Assembly: GCA_004193545.1 (NCBI GenBank)
Contig: RPGO01000024.1
Location: 1-64,000, forward strand
Source: Candidatus Argoarchaeum ethanivorans
Lineage (GTDB): Archaea; Halobacteriota; Methanosarcinia; Methanosarcinales; EX4572-44
Length of the DNA stretch: 64,000 nt
Direction of reading: 5' to 3'
The stretch's first letter is position 1; the number at the start of each line of letters is the position of its first letter. This document shows positions 9,186 to 17,912 of the stretch, in pieces. Both the position numbers and the translations under genes were made by a program. Below the pieces are notes generated by a model that had not been told where the DNA came from, made no database searches, and was given only the letters and a program-made list of their open reading frames with translations.

Positions 9186-9392
9186 ATGAAGCCAACAAAC
9201 AATCTCAGCAAGCAGGTTATCAGAGAGCATGTACTCATGCGGAAGATCATAGGTGCTTTTAGGTCCAAGAAAGGCGCTGAATATTATCAGTACATCGCTT
9301 CAGTCTTCTCCACATGGCGATTACAAGGAAAAGATGTCTATGATGAACTCAAAGAATTGCTCACCAATGAACTTTGTTTGAGGTGCGCATAA
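9186..9392 (+). pseudogene. IS66-type transposase C-terminal remnant
   Basis: An open stretch encodes the very end of an IS66-like transposase: NNLSKQVIREHVLMRKI (normally NNLAERxIRPxVxxRK), then GAFRSKKGAEYYQYIASVFS and TWRLQGKDVYDELKELL. The DDE core upstream is absent, so this is a relic. It sits between the two beta-helix genes and may mark how they were duplicated. Confidence 0.75.
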
Positions 9393-9453
9393 AAATTTTC
9401 CGCATAAAAATTGAAACCCTTTTAAAAGGATATTTAGCTATACAAATATAAAA

Positions 9454-10662
9454 ATGGAGAAGAAAGAAATGAAAAGCAAAAGAAACATATCTTGGAAGAT
9501 ATCGGTGTTTGCACTTCTTTTCGCAGTACTGGCAGTTATAAGCATTGGATGCGCATCCGCTGATACGATTTACGTGCCTGAAGGCGGAAATCTGACGATC
9601 CAGCAGGCAGTTAATAACGCCTCAGAAGGTGACATCATCACCGTCCGCGACGCATACACCGGAACGAAAGAGAATATTGATGTGACTGTAGCTTATTTGA
9701 CGATTCAGTCAGAGAACGGCTCTGCAAGCTGCATCGTGAACGCATCGAATTCAAATGACCATGTCTTTGATGTGCAGCAAAATTACGTGAACATTACTGG
9801 GTTCACGGTGGAAAATGCGACTGGAACTGACAAGGCTGGAATATATCTTAACAGCACGCAGCACTGCAACATTTCTGCTAATAACGTAATGAACAGCTAC
9901 GACGGCATCCGCCTGTATTCTTCGAGCAACAACAATATCACGAACAACACCGCTAACTCGAACAATGTACTTGGCATCCGCCTGTGGGCTTCGAGCAACA
10001 ACACGCTCACGGACAACAACGCAAGCTCGAACAGCTACGGCATCCGCCTGTATCAGTCGAGCAGCAACACGCTCACGAACAACACTGCATCGAACAACGA
10101 CTACGGCATTTTCCTGCATTATTCGAGCAACAATATGCTCACGAGTAACACTGCATCGTACAACGACAACGGCATCTACCTGTATTCTTCGAGCAACAAT
10201 ATGCTCACGAACAACACCGCTAACTCGAACAACGACGATGGAATCCACCTACAATGGTTTTCAAGCAACAACAACATAGCGAACAACAATCTCATCAACA
10301 ACACCAACAACAACGCTTATGATACAAGCACCAACCAGTGGAACACCTCAACCGTTGGCAACTATTACTCAGACTACACAGGAAGCGACAACAACAGCGA
10401 TGGTATCGGCGACACTTCGTATCAGATTCCGGGTGGAAGCAACATTGATTACTTCCCACTCATGCATCCATGGGGAAAACCACCACTGAAAGGCGACCTT
10501 GACGGCGATTCCCAAATCACTTCAACAGATGCTGCAATCGTGCTTCAAATCGTAGTCGGCAGCAGCCCTTGCGATCCTGAAACCCTTGCTATTGCTGATA
10601 TGAACGGAGACGGTAGGGTTTCATCACTTGACGCTCTCATCATTCTACAGATGGCAGCATGA
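9454..10662 (+). CDS. Secreted beta-helix surface protein with C-terminal dockerin domain
   Basis: A 402-residue paralogue of the gene at 7671. It has the same signal peptide, the same beta-helix repeat type (roughly residues 45-300, YGIxLxxSSNNxLTxNxA), and a C-terminal end SDGIGDTSYQIPGGSNIDYFPL typical of NosD-like archaeal proteins. It then differs by ending in a type I dockerin module: two Ca-binding loops DLDGDSQITSTDA and DMNGDGRVSSLDA, each followed by a short helix. Dockerins bind cohesin modules, so this protein is probably docked non-covalently to another surface protein. No cohesin was seen in the window. The same module ends the giant protein at 41.4-45.4 kb. Confidence 0.87.
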   Translation: MEKKEMKSKRNISWKISVFALLFAVLAVISIGCASADTIYVPEGGNLTIQQAVNNASEGDIITVRDAYTGTKENIDVTVAYLTIQSENGSASCIVNASNSNDHVFDVQQNYVNITGFTVENATGTDKAGIYLNSTQHCNISANNVMNSYDGIRLYSSSNNNITNNTANSNNVLGIRLWASSNNTLTDNNASSNSYGIRLYQSSSNTLTNNTASNNDYGIFLHYSSNNMLTSNTASYNDNGIYLYSSSNNMLTNNTANSNNDDGIHLQWFSSNNNIANNNLINNTNNNAYDTSTNQWNTSTVGNYYSDYTGSDNNSDGIGDTSYQIPGGSNIDYFPLMHPWGKPPLKGDLDGDSQITSTDAAIVLQIVVGSSPCDPETLAIADMNGDGRVSSLDALIILQMAA

Positions 10663-10676
10663 GTGACCATAGGCAT

Positions 10677-10835
10677 TGTACAACTTCGTTGTGCAGAACT
10701 GTACACTTCGTGTACAGAGACAACTGGTAGCCTTTAACTATATAATACCGGCAACCCTTAATTCTCGACTACGAAGTAGTCGAGTGCGTTAGCAATCAAG
10801 TGCAGAAAATGATTCTTGATTACGAAGTAATCAAG
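10677..10835. repeat. Composite hairpin repeat, four hairpins, upstream of the adenosine-specific kinase gene
   Basis: In order: 10677-10696 (core ACAACTTCGTTGT), 10699-10717 (TGTACACTTCGTGTACA), a TATAATACCGGCAACC spacer, 10764-10784 (TCGACTACGAAGTAGTCGA) and 10815-10835 (TTGATTACGAAGTAATCAA). All share the ACTTCGT/ACGAAGT core but have different, self-complementary arms. The last hairpin ends inside the AGAGGTG Shine-Dalgarno of the next gene and could affect its translation. Confidence 0.85.
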
Positions 10836-10847
10836 AGGTGAAATAAT

Positions 10848-11345
10848 ATGGAATTATCAACCATGGAATTATCAACCGTTAAAATAGAAATCCCACAGGA
10901 TGCGAATGTGATAATCGGGCAGTCTCATTTCATAAAAAGCGTGGAAGACATTTACGAAGCAATTACAAGCACTGTGCCGCAGGCTAAATTTGGATTTGCC
11001 TTCTCTGAAGCAAGTGGTCCCTGCCTTATCAGATACGATGGAAACGATGATGAGTTAAAAAAGCTGGCAATTAGTTATGCACAAAACATCGGCTGTGGAC
11101 ACAGCTTTATAATAATTCTAAAAAATGCGTATCCCATAAACGTACTCAATACGATTCAAAACGTGCCTGAAGTGTGCAGGATATTCTGTGCCACTGCGAA
11201 CCCACTCGAGGTCATTGTGGCACAAAGCGAACAGGGACGGGGTATTCTTGGGGTAATCGATGGTGAAGTCCCAAAAGGGATTGAAACTGCTGAGCATATT
11301 AAAGAGCGCATAGAATTTTTAAAAAAGGTAGGATACAAGCGGTAA
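10848..11345 (+). CDS. Adenosine-specific kinase family protein
   Basis: A 165-residue protein of the archaeal/thermophile adenosine-specific kinase family. Seen: [98 protein letters not shown]. The [10 protein letters not shown] end is characteristic. The family name comes from adenosine binding and kinase activity; the physiological role is unclear. The first five codons are duplicated in tandem ([10 protein letters not shown]), so either ATG (10848 or 10863) could be used. A hairpin repeat overlaps the region just before the RBS. Confidence 0.88.
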   Translation: MELSTMELSTVKIEIPQDANVIIGQSHFIKSVEDIYEAITSTVPQAKFGFAFSEASGPCLIRYDGNDDELKKLAISYAQNIGCGHSFIIILKNAYPINVLNTIQNVPEVCRIFCATANPLEVIVAQSEQGRGILGVIDGEVPKGIETAEHIKERIEFLKKVGYKR

Positions 11346-11636
11346 CAACAGAGCGGCTTTGAGCAGGGGCGTACGTGAATTTCGTCCAAACAATGAATAG
11401 GAGAAATATATTAGTAAAAAACAAGGAAATGCAGGTGAAAAGGTGATAATTGAAAGAATGTGAAGATGGGCAGAAACGGAATGTTCAATGCCCTATGGAA
11501 TGAGTGTTTTGCATACGACTCTGCGCGGTTACCTTACAACCTTGCCTTTTTGGGTTGGACAACCTGTTGTATGTGATCTACACCTTCGAATGGCACTGAA
11601 AATGTTTAGACGCAATCACTAAAACAAGGTGACTAT
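11346..11636. other. 291-bp intergenic region, nothing recognised
   Basis: No convincing gene, RNA or terminator is seen here. A short frame starting MGRNGMFNALW near 11466 resembles nothing I know. Confidence 0.5.
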
Positions 11637-12380
11637 ATGACAACAAGAAGAGAAAAAATTATATCAAAGGCAATAGAGGTTCTCAAATCAAATCCCGACG
11701 GAGTCCGTTACTCAGACATTGGAAAAAAAATACACGAGGAATTTCCAGAGTTTCCCAATGGTACGATCCATGGAACGGTTTGGCAGTTAGACGTACTGGT
11801 GCCTGACGAGATCTACAAACCTGCACGAGGGCTCTTTCGTCACGTTTCATTTAGAGAGGAAGAAATCAGCGAAGAAGAGGAAATACATCTCCCAGAAATC
11901 GAAAAAATAAAAGAAGAGGATTTTTACAGCCCTTTTGCAGATTGGCTTGTCAATGAATTGGAAGAATGCACCGAAGCAATACCGTTGGGTGGAAATCGAT
12001 TTAGAGATAAATGGGGAACACCTGATGTGATAGGAAAGCGTGAATCTCGTAGAAGCGATATTGTTGTAGCACCCACTGAAATTGTTTCGACGGAGATAAA
12101 AACGAATACTCGCGAGTTAATTACAGCATTTGGACAGGCTTGTTCATACAAGCTATTTAGCCATAAATCGTACATCGTAATACCAAAAAATTCATCGCAA
12201 GACGATATCTCAAAACTGGATTCTTTATGTTTGATTTTTGGGATGGGTTTGGTTTTGTTTGACGCCAATAATGCAAATGATCCCCACTTTGAAATTAGGG
12301 TTCGACCACTCAAACAAGAGCCCGATATGTTTTATCTGAACAGATACATGAAATTGATAGAGAAGGAGCTATTCTGGTAA
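11637..12380 (+). CDS. Winged-helix plus PD-(D/E)XK-like nuclease-domain protein
   Basis: A 247-residue protein with an N-terminal winged-helix-like domain (residues 1-75; REKIISKAIEVLKSNPDGVRYSDIGKKI, then GTIHGTVWQL), an acidic linker (EEEISEEEEIHLPEI), and a C-terminal domain with the marks of a restriction-like fold: EEDFYSPFADWLVNELEE, WGTPDVIG (the PD) and VSTEIKT (the ExK), then FGQACSYKLFSHKSYIV. This suggests a DNA-cleaving or DNA-repair protein, or a lone restriction-type enzyme. No methylase is adjacent. GGTGACT just before the ATG serves as RBS. Function beyond the fold is not known. Confidence 0.65.
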   Translation: MTTRREKIISKAIEVLKSNPDGVRYSDIGKKIHEEFPEFPNGTIHGTVWQLDVLVPDEIYKPARGLFRHVSFREEEISEEEEIHLPEIEKIKEEDFYSPFADWLVNELEECTEAIPLGGNRFRDKWGTPDVIGKRESRRSDIVVAPTEIVSTEIKTNTRELITAFGQACSYKLFSHKSYIVIPKNSSQDDISKLDSLCLIFGMGLVLFDANNANDPHFEIRVRPLKQEPDMFYLNRYMKLIEKELFW

Positions 12381-12609
12381 TTGCAATGAAATAACTACGC
12401 TGGACAGCGGATAAAAGGAAAATCAGAAACTCCTCAATGTTACACTTTATGTTCCAAGACGTGAATGACCCCCGCAGTTGTCCACACTCACCCCAACACA
12501 TGAGGCTTTCAGCCCTGTCGATGCCCCGGAGTTGAACGGAACGAAGTCCGACAGTCTTTGGGTCTAAAATGGCAAACATTAAATCCTGAAACAACACAAC
12601 AATAGTGTA

Positions 12610-13792
12610 ATGATATCTATCGCTCTTGCTGGAAAACCGAACTCTGGCAAATCCACTTTTTTCAAGGCTGCTACCCTCTCGGATGTTGAGATAGCAAACT
12701 ATCCATTCACAACTATTGACGCCAATCATGGCATAGCTTACCTGCGTGTCGAATGCCCATGCCAGAAGCTGCATATCCAGCATTGTACCTCCTGTGTAAA
12801 TGGCATAAGATTTGTTCCTGTACAACTCGTTGATGTGGCAGGACTGGTGCCAGATGCCCATCTTGGGAAGGGACTTGGAAACGAATTCTTAGACGAGCTA
12901 AGCCGTGTTGACCTGATTATCCACGTTGTTGATGCAAGTGGCGGAACCGATATAGTTGGCAACCCGATTAATATTGGAGAACATAATCCTGTTGAAGATA
13001 TCACATTCTTGGAGCGGGAAATCGATATGTGGATATTTAAATATTCTACATCGCAACTGGCATCGCATATCAAGAAAGACAGAGATAGAAAACCTTGCCA
13101 TCGAACAGGCCATCGCAGAACAGCTCGGAGGTATCAAAGTCAATGATCGGCAGGTCAAAGCCGCTTTATCCAAGCTGGACATTCAAGCAAATAAACCCAG
13201 CAACTGGAGCGATGATGAACTTAAAGAGCTAATTACAGAGATTCGAAAGATAAACAAACCGATAATAATAGCTGCCAACAAAACAGATGTTGCACCAGAA
13301 GAGAATATAAAACAACTCAAGGATGTGGACTCTCGGGTGTTCTTTGTCAGCAGTGCAGCAGAACTTGCCTTGCGAATGGCAGCCAAAAAAGATGTCATTA
13401 CCTATCTTCCCGGGGATAAAGATTTTACAATAAATAGCACAAACCTGAATAAAGCACAGGAAAAAGGACTTGAACAGTTAAAAAAATTCATTAGACAAAA
13501 TAACGGAACTGGAGTACAGGAATGTATTAATAATGCAGTCTTTGATGTTCTTGGTCAAATCGTGGTATATCCGGTGGAAGATGAGAACAAATACTCAGAT
13601 AAGAATGGGAAAGTGCTTCCAGATGCTTTTGTGGCTGGTAGTAATTGTACTGCAAGAGAGCTTGCCTACATGGTGCACACTGATATTGGCGAGAGTTTCC
13701 TGTTTGGAATTGATGCCAAAAGCAAGATGCGAATATCTGACAAGCATCAATTAAAAAATGGGGATGTTATAAAAATAGTCTCGACAAAATGA
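12610..13792 (+). pseudogene. OBG/YchF-type GTPase with TGS domain, one frameshift
   Basis: An archaeal OBG-family GTPase split by a single-base shift. The first frame (from ATG 12610) has the G1 motif AGKPNSGKST, G2 region NYPFTTIDAN, G3 DVAGLVPDAHLGKGLGNEFL and runs to about 13040. The second frame resumes with ILHRNWHRISRKTEIENLA and continues through the G4-like NKTD and a C-terminal TGS domain (AFVAGSNCTARELAYMVH ... KNGDVIKIVSTK). Joining at TTTAAAT near 13036-13043 with one base removed restores a normal protein of about 393 residues. The rest of both halves is well conserved, so this is either a recent mutation or a sequence error. The family binds ribosomes and hydrolyses ATP or GTP. 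Confidence 0.85.
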
Positions 13793-13800
13793 ACTCAGCA

Positions 13801-13821
13801 CTCGATTACGCAGTAATCGAG
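13801..13821. repeat. Hairpin repeat after the GTPase gene
   Basis: A perfect 21-bp inverted repeat with core TCGATTACGCAGTAATCGA. The arm mixes the two other arm types, and the centre is ACGCAGT instead of ACGAAGT. A decayed ttgtgca half of the other hairpin type follows. Confidence 0.75.
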
Positions 13822-13870
13822 AGTTGTGCAATAAATAAACAAAACCATGTAGTTCATATAGAGGATTGTT

Positions 13871-14425
13871 ATGCGAAGCACAGCAGCAAGTTACATCATG
13901 TTATCGATCATATTTTTTCTATGTGTTGCAGTATCAGGTGGGACTAATTCAAGCAAGACGATAGAGAATGAATCTGAAATTCTGGTACATGATTCTGGTA
14001 TTTTTTTAAGAGCAGGTGAGACCTGGAGCTTTCACCAGGGGTACAGCATAACCTTGAGGGATGTGCATGATGATTATGCATGGCTTGATCTGTCACATGG
14101 TAATGTATCTGTAAAAGATACTATTGTCAGCAGTGGCTCAGTTTTTATATATAATCGAAGTATAAATAATGAAAGTATGACCATTTTTTATATTGTGATA
14201 GAAGGTATTTATGTCAATCCTTCGGGATATCTTGTGACATTATCACCTGTAATCCAGTATGTTGATCCAACACTGCCTGCAAGCGCCCCGGTATTTTTAA
14301 ACGCAACACCAGTGCCAACTGATACTACTATCGTTGATAGCCCTCCATCGGCACCTTCATACATACTGGCAGCCTCTGCATTAATATTATTAATTTTGAT
14401 TTTTTATATAATGAAAAAAATCTAA
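13871..14425 (+). CDS. Small membrane-anchored protein with one S-layer-type domain
   Basis: A 184-residue protein with a signal peptide (residues 1-25), a single beta-rich domain and a C-terminal membrane helix (SYILAASALILLILIFYIMKKI). The domain GETWSFHQGYSITLRDVHDDYAWLDLSHGN with VKDTIVSSGSVFIYN and a final VTLSPVIQYVD follows the same plan as the repeats of the giant S-layer protein at 41.4 kb (enwdLxxxYsLxxxdIdarxxxxWLqLskn ... VrLxdvyQYse). It is therefore probably an exported S-layer-related protein anchored in the membrane. It starts 79 bp after the GTPase gene and is unlikely to be cotranscribed in a functional sense. Confidence 0.6.
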   Translation: MRSTAASYIMLSIIFFLCVAVSGGTNSSKTIENESEILVHDSGIFLRAGETWSFHQGYSITLRDVHDDYAWLDLSHGNVSVKDTIVSSGSVFIYNRSINNESMTIFYIVIEGIYVNPSGYLVTLSPVIQYVDPTLPASAPVFLNATPVPTDTTIVDSPPSAPSYILAASALILLILIFYIMKKI

Positions 14426-14521
14426 CTTATGTGAAACTCGACCGATATGCAGCTTGGAGGGAAGAATGTGTTAACGCTCCAAAGCATATACATAATAGAA
14501 TAAATATATCTAAAGATTACA

Positions 14522-15583
14522 ATGCATGAGATTCAAGGACAACTAAAAACAGAATCAGTGATACTACCGAGTGATTTTATTGAAGAGATACATAACCAGA
14601 GCTTTTATGGAAGGATAGTAAAACAGGGTATCAAGTTAACATTATCGGAGGCAGCATACCTGCTGCATAAACAAAAAATCGAGATTGTTTCTGGCACGAA
14701 AAAACTGGACTTTGTTGATTTTTTCAAATTAGCATCGTCCAACGATGAAAATTTTGAAGTAAAATACATCGTGTATGAAGACCTTCGAGAGAGGGGTTAT
14801 TATGTGCAGCCGTCGGTGATGGATTTCAGAGTTTACCCACGAGGCGGGCACCCCGGCAAAACACCATCCAAATATCTTCTGCACATTCTCTCTGAGCGAA
14901 AAATAACGCCAGTGTGTGAATTAATCGAATGCGTTGAAACAGCAAACAACCTGAAAAAGCGAGTCGTGTTAGCAATTGTAGATGAAGAGAGCGATATAAC
15001 CTTCTACGAACTTAAAAAATCGGTCTTGGGTGAAGTTACAACGACCAGTCTGCCACAGCTTGAAGAAGAAGCGACATTTCTTGGAGATCGAACAATTATA
15101 TGGAACAGTAAAACCTCAAAGCAGCTCCATCAACAGGGATTTTACGGAAAATTCCTTGACAAAACACACCTTCAATTATCACTTGTAGAGACCGCTTACC
15201 TGTTAAAAGAACATGTCATCAGACTGCAGCGTGCAAACAATGAACCGATCACCTACAGCGAGTTCATAACGCTTGCAGGCACAATTGAGCCAGACTTCCA
15301 ACTAAAATACAGAACTTATGAAGATTTGAGACAGAGAAACCTCGTACCGAAAACAGGCTTTAAATTCGGAGCTCACTTCCGGGTGTATGTAAAATATAAC
15401 AGGGAAGACAAAACAACACACGCAGAGTATCTTGTTCACTCGATACCAAAGTCTCACCAGTTCTCGCTCTCTGATTTCAGCAGAGCTTCACGGCTTGCAC
15501 ACAGCGTGAGAAAGCACATCATATATGCAGTAATAAGTGGTGACAGCATCACCTATCTTGAAATTATGAGAATAAAATTATAG
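14522..15583 (+). CDS. endA: tRNA-splicing endonuclease (two-repeat archaeal type)
   Basis: A 353-residue EndA made of two homologous repeats. Repeat 1 (about 1-175) has FYGRIVKQGIKLTLSEAAYLL, RGYYVQPSVMDFRVYPRGG and KYLLHILSE; repeat 2 (about 185-353) has FYGKFLDKTHLQLSLVETAYLL, RNLVPKTGFKFGAHFRVYVK, EYLVHSIP and RLAHSVRKHIIYAVI. The Tyr/His/Lys set of the catalytic site is complete in the C-terminal repeat (VYVK, LVHS, VRKHI). Two-repeat EndA proteins work as homodimers and cut the bulge-helix-bulge of intron-containing pre-tRNA. AATAAATATAT about 15-20 bp upstream of the ATG suggests a very short or absent leader. The HAD gene follows after 11 bp. Confidence 0.92.
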   Translation: MHEIQGQLKTESVILPSDFIEEIHNQSFYGRIVKQGIKLTLSEAAYLLHKQKIEIVSGTKKLDFVDFFKLASSNDENFEVKYIVYEDLRERGYYVQPSVMDFRVYPRGGHPGKTPSKYLLHILSERKITPVCELIECVETANNLKKRVVLAIVDEESDITFYELKKSVLGEVTTTSLPQLEEEATFLGDRTIIWNSKTSKQLHQQGFYGKFLDKTHLQLSLVETAYLLKEHVIRLQRANNEPITYSEFITLAGTIEPDFQLKYRTYEDLRQRNLVPKTGFKFGAHFRVYVKYNREDKTTHAEYLVHSIPKSHQFSLSDFSRASRLAHSVRKHIIYAVISGDSITYLEIMRIKL

Positions 15584-15594
15584 GAACGCGCAAA

Positions 15595-16254
15595 ATGACC
15601 ATAAAGGCAGTGATTTTTGATATGGATGGCGTGCTTTCAGACAGCATGCCTGCACATGCCACAGCATGGCAGAAAATCTTCTATGAAATAGGTATTCACA
15701 TAGATCTGATAGATATATACCTGCTCGAAGGCTCAAACCACAGCAGTATCATAAAAATAATACTTGACAGGAACCAACGAGAATGCAGCGAAGAAATGAT
15801 AAGTAATTTATCCTCACAAAAGCTCAAAATGTTCAACTCCCTGTACGCGCCTGCAATATTTGACAAAGTGAGAACCATTTTATCTACACTAAAGTCCAAT
15901 GGTTTCAGATTAGCAGTGGCGTCAGGTTCAAACAGTTCGACAGTGCATGGGATAATAAACAGATGTTTTGGCGCCAATACCTTTGAGGCAGTAGTAACAG
16001 GAGATGATGTGATAAACTGCAAACCATCCCCGGATGCGTATCTTCTTGCAATTGATCAACTGCAACTGATGCCTTCAGAGTGCATCGTAGTTGAAAATGC
16101 ACCACGAGGGGTTGCTGCTGCCAAACGAGCAGGAAGCTTCTGCATTGCAATAACAACCACTCTTGATGCACAGTACTTGACGTGTGCAGACATCGTAGTA
16201 AAAGACCATCGCAAACTTTATTGGTACTTAACAGAAAAATTGTGTCTGGAATAG
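15595..16254 (+). CDS. HAD-superfamily phosphatase, beta-phosphoglucomutase/PGP-like
   Basis: A 219-residue HAD hydrolase with motif I FDMDGVLSDS (residues 8-17), an alpha-helical cap, motif II VASGSNSS, motif III K in INCKPSPDAYLLAI, and motif IV VVENAPRGVAAAKRAG. The closest layout is the subfamily containing beta-phosphoglucomutase and phosphoglycolate phosphatase; the substrate is not readable. It starts 11 bp after endA ends and is probably cotranscribed. Confidence 0.8.
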   Translation: MTIKAVIFDMDGVLSDSMPAHATAWQKIFYEIGIHIDLIDIYLLEGSNHSSIIKIILDRNQRECSEEMISNLSSQKLKMFNSLYAPAIFDKVRTILSTLKSNGFRLAVASGSNSSTVHGIINRCFGANTFEAVVTGDDVINCKPSPDAYLLAIDQLQLMPSECIVVENAPRGVAAAKRAGSFCIAITTTLDAQYLTCADIVVKDHRKLYWYLTEKLCLE

Positions 16255-16609
16255 TCTGTTATTTGTTAACTCTTCCAAGATTGTTATTGTCACGTTTGCG
16301 TGTTTCATGTAAGGCAAATCACAAATAATGATTTACCAGGGAACTGTATCATTTTTGTTGAATTTTTAAGACATAGATTTGTACTTGCCAGAATATGGTG
16401 TGGACAACATCCCAGGGAATTCAACCGCGAAACCAAGCAGAGGGTGCAGAGAGTGGGAAAGAAATGAGGTGCCTCTATAGTTCTCTGTGATCTCTGTGGT
16501 TGAGAGAAGTTATCTCGCAAACAGTTATTTAGCATGTTCACAAGCCTGGCGTGATGCTGTGGGTAAAAACACAACAACTTAAAATAATAGTTGATACTCT
16601 AATGATAAT
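16255..16609. repeat. Intergenic region with an inverted CAGAGA-type repeat
   Basis: No gene seen. At 16421-16506 a long imperfect inverted repeat has TCAACCGCGAAACC with GGTGCAGAGAG on the left and TTCTCTGTGATCTCTGTGG followed by TTGAG on the right. Related pairs lie at 27567-27666 and 41205-41329, so this is a second dispersed family. Confidence 0.5.
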
Positions 16610-17890
16610 ATGTTTAAAATTGATGGACATCTTGAAGTTTACAATCACCATCTGTTTGTCGGAGGAGTTGACTCCCTTGAACTCATAAAAGAATACGGCT
16701 CACCTCTTTTTGTGATAAACGAACAGCGTATCCGTGATAACTACAGACGATACCAGAGTGCCTTCCCAGATGCTGATATATACTATGCAGTAAAGGCAAA
16801 TAGCAATTTTTCGATACTTCGAATACTTGCGCGTGAAGGTGCTGGTGCAGATGTGTTCAGCGAAGGCGAATTATACCTGGCACTGCTTGCAGGCATACGC
16901 AAGGATAAGATACTCTTTAATGGCAATTCCAAAACAGATCATGAACTTAAATATGCAGTAGAAACAGGTGTTAAGGTATCAGTAGACTCTGTTGACGAAC
17001 TAAAAACACTTGCTGCTTTTGCAAAAGAGAGTGGCAAAACCATACCGATCGCTTTTCGAGTAAATCCTGACGTGTCACCAAAAACGCATCCAAAGATTGC
17101 AACAGGGCTTGCTACCAGCAAATTCGGGATACCTTTAGAAAAGATTATCGAAGCTTATGACATGGCACAAAAACTGGACACGATTGAACCTGTCGGAATA
17201 CACTGTCACATTGGAAGCCAGATTCTTGAGACTACGCCTTTTGTGGAGATGACAAATAAAATGATGGATCTGGTAGAACAGATTGATCGGCTTGGGATCA
17301 AATTTGAGTTTGTTGATCTTGGCTCAGGGCTTGGCATACCTTATAAAAAGGATGAGCCTGCACCAACACCACAGGATCTTGCAGATGCCATACTGCCAGT
17401 ATTTAATGAACGTGCAAATGCGATGGGTTTACATCCTCGCATCATACTTGAACCTGGACGATATATTACAGCTGATGCCACAGTACTGCTGACAACCGTC
17501 AACATGGTAAAAGAAGCGTATAAAAATTTTGTTGGAGTGGATGCAGGCTTTAACCTGCTGGTTAGACCGGCAATGTACGATTCGTATCACCACGTGCTTG
17601 TGGCAAACAAAGCAGATCTGAAATCAGAAGGACTCTACACTATTGCAGGACCGGTGTGCGAATCTGGTGACATTCTTGCAAGCGACCGAGAGCTTCCAGT
17701 GGTTGAAAAAGGTGATGTTATTGCTGTGCTTGACACCGGTGCTTATGGTTTCAGTATGAGCTCACAGTACAATGGGAGGCCACGCGCACCAGAAGTTTTG
17801 ATAACGCAAAGAAAAACATGCATTGTCAGGGAGCGCGAAAACATTGATGATTTGCTTGTAAAACAACGCCTGCCCCCGCATTTATTATAA
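16610..17890 (+). CDS. lysA: Diaminopimelate decarboxylase
   Basis: A 426-residue fold-III PLP enzyme. Seen in order: YYAVKANSNFSILRIL with the PLP-binding Lys (about residue 63), GADVFSEGELYLAL, GIHCHIGSQI, FVDLGSGLGIPY (glycine-rich phosphate loop), EPGRYITADA, GVDAGFNLLVRPAMYDSYH, and GPVCESGDILASDRE with the catalytic Cys, then GAYGFSMSSQYNGRPRAPEVL. It makes lysine from meso-diaminopimelate. The gene converges with serS across 22 bp and stands alone. Confidence 0.97.
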   Translation: MFKIDGHLEVYNHHLFVGGVDSLELIKEYGSPLFVINEQRIRDNYRRYQSAFPDADIYYAVKANSNFSILRILAREGAGADVFSEGELYLALLAGIRKDKILFNGNSKTDHELKYAVETGVKVSVDSVDELKTLAAFAKESGKTIPIAFRVNPDVSPKTHPKIATGLATSKFGIPLEKIIEAYDMAQKLDTIEPVGIHCHIGSQILETTPFVEMTNKMMDLVEQIDRLGIKFEFVDLGSGLGIPYKKDEPAPTPQDLADAILPVFNERANAMGLHPRIILEPGRYITADATVLLTTVNMVKEAYKNFVGVDAGFNLLVRPAMYDSYHHVLVANKADLKSEGLYTIAGPVCESGDILASDRELPVVEKGDVIAVLDTGAYGFSMSSQYNGRPRAPEVLITQRKTCIVRERENIDDLLVKQRLPPHLL

Positions 17891-17912
17891 TACAGCAGAA
17901 TTTTCAAAAGGT

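Noticed and set aside
12381-12609. Possible small RNA between the nuclease-like and GTPase genes
   Set aside because: It contains some short inverted words (CCGGAGTTGAACGG ... GTCCGACAG) but no known RNA fold and no terminator could be supported.
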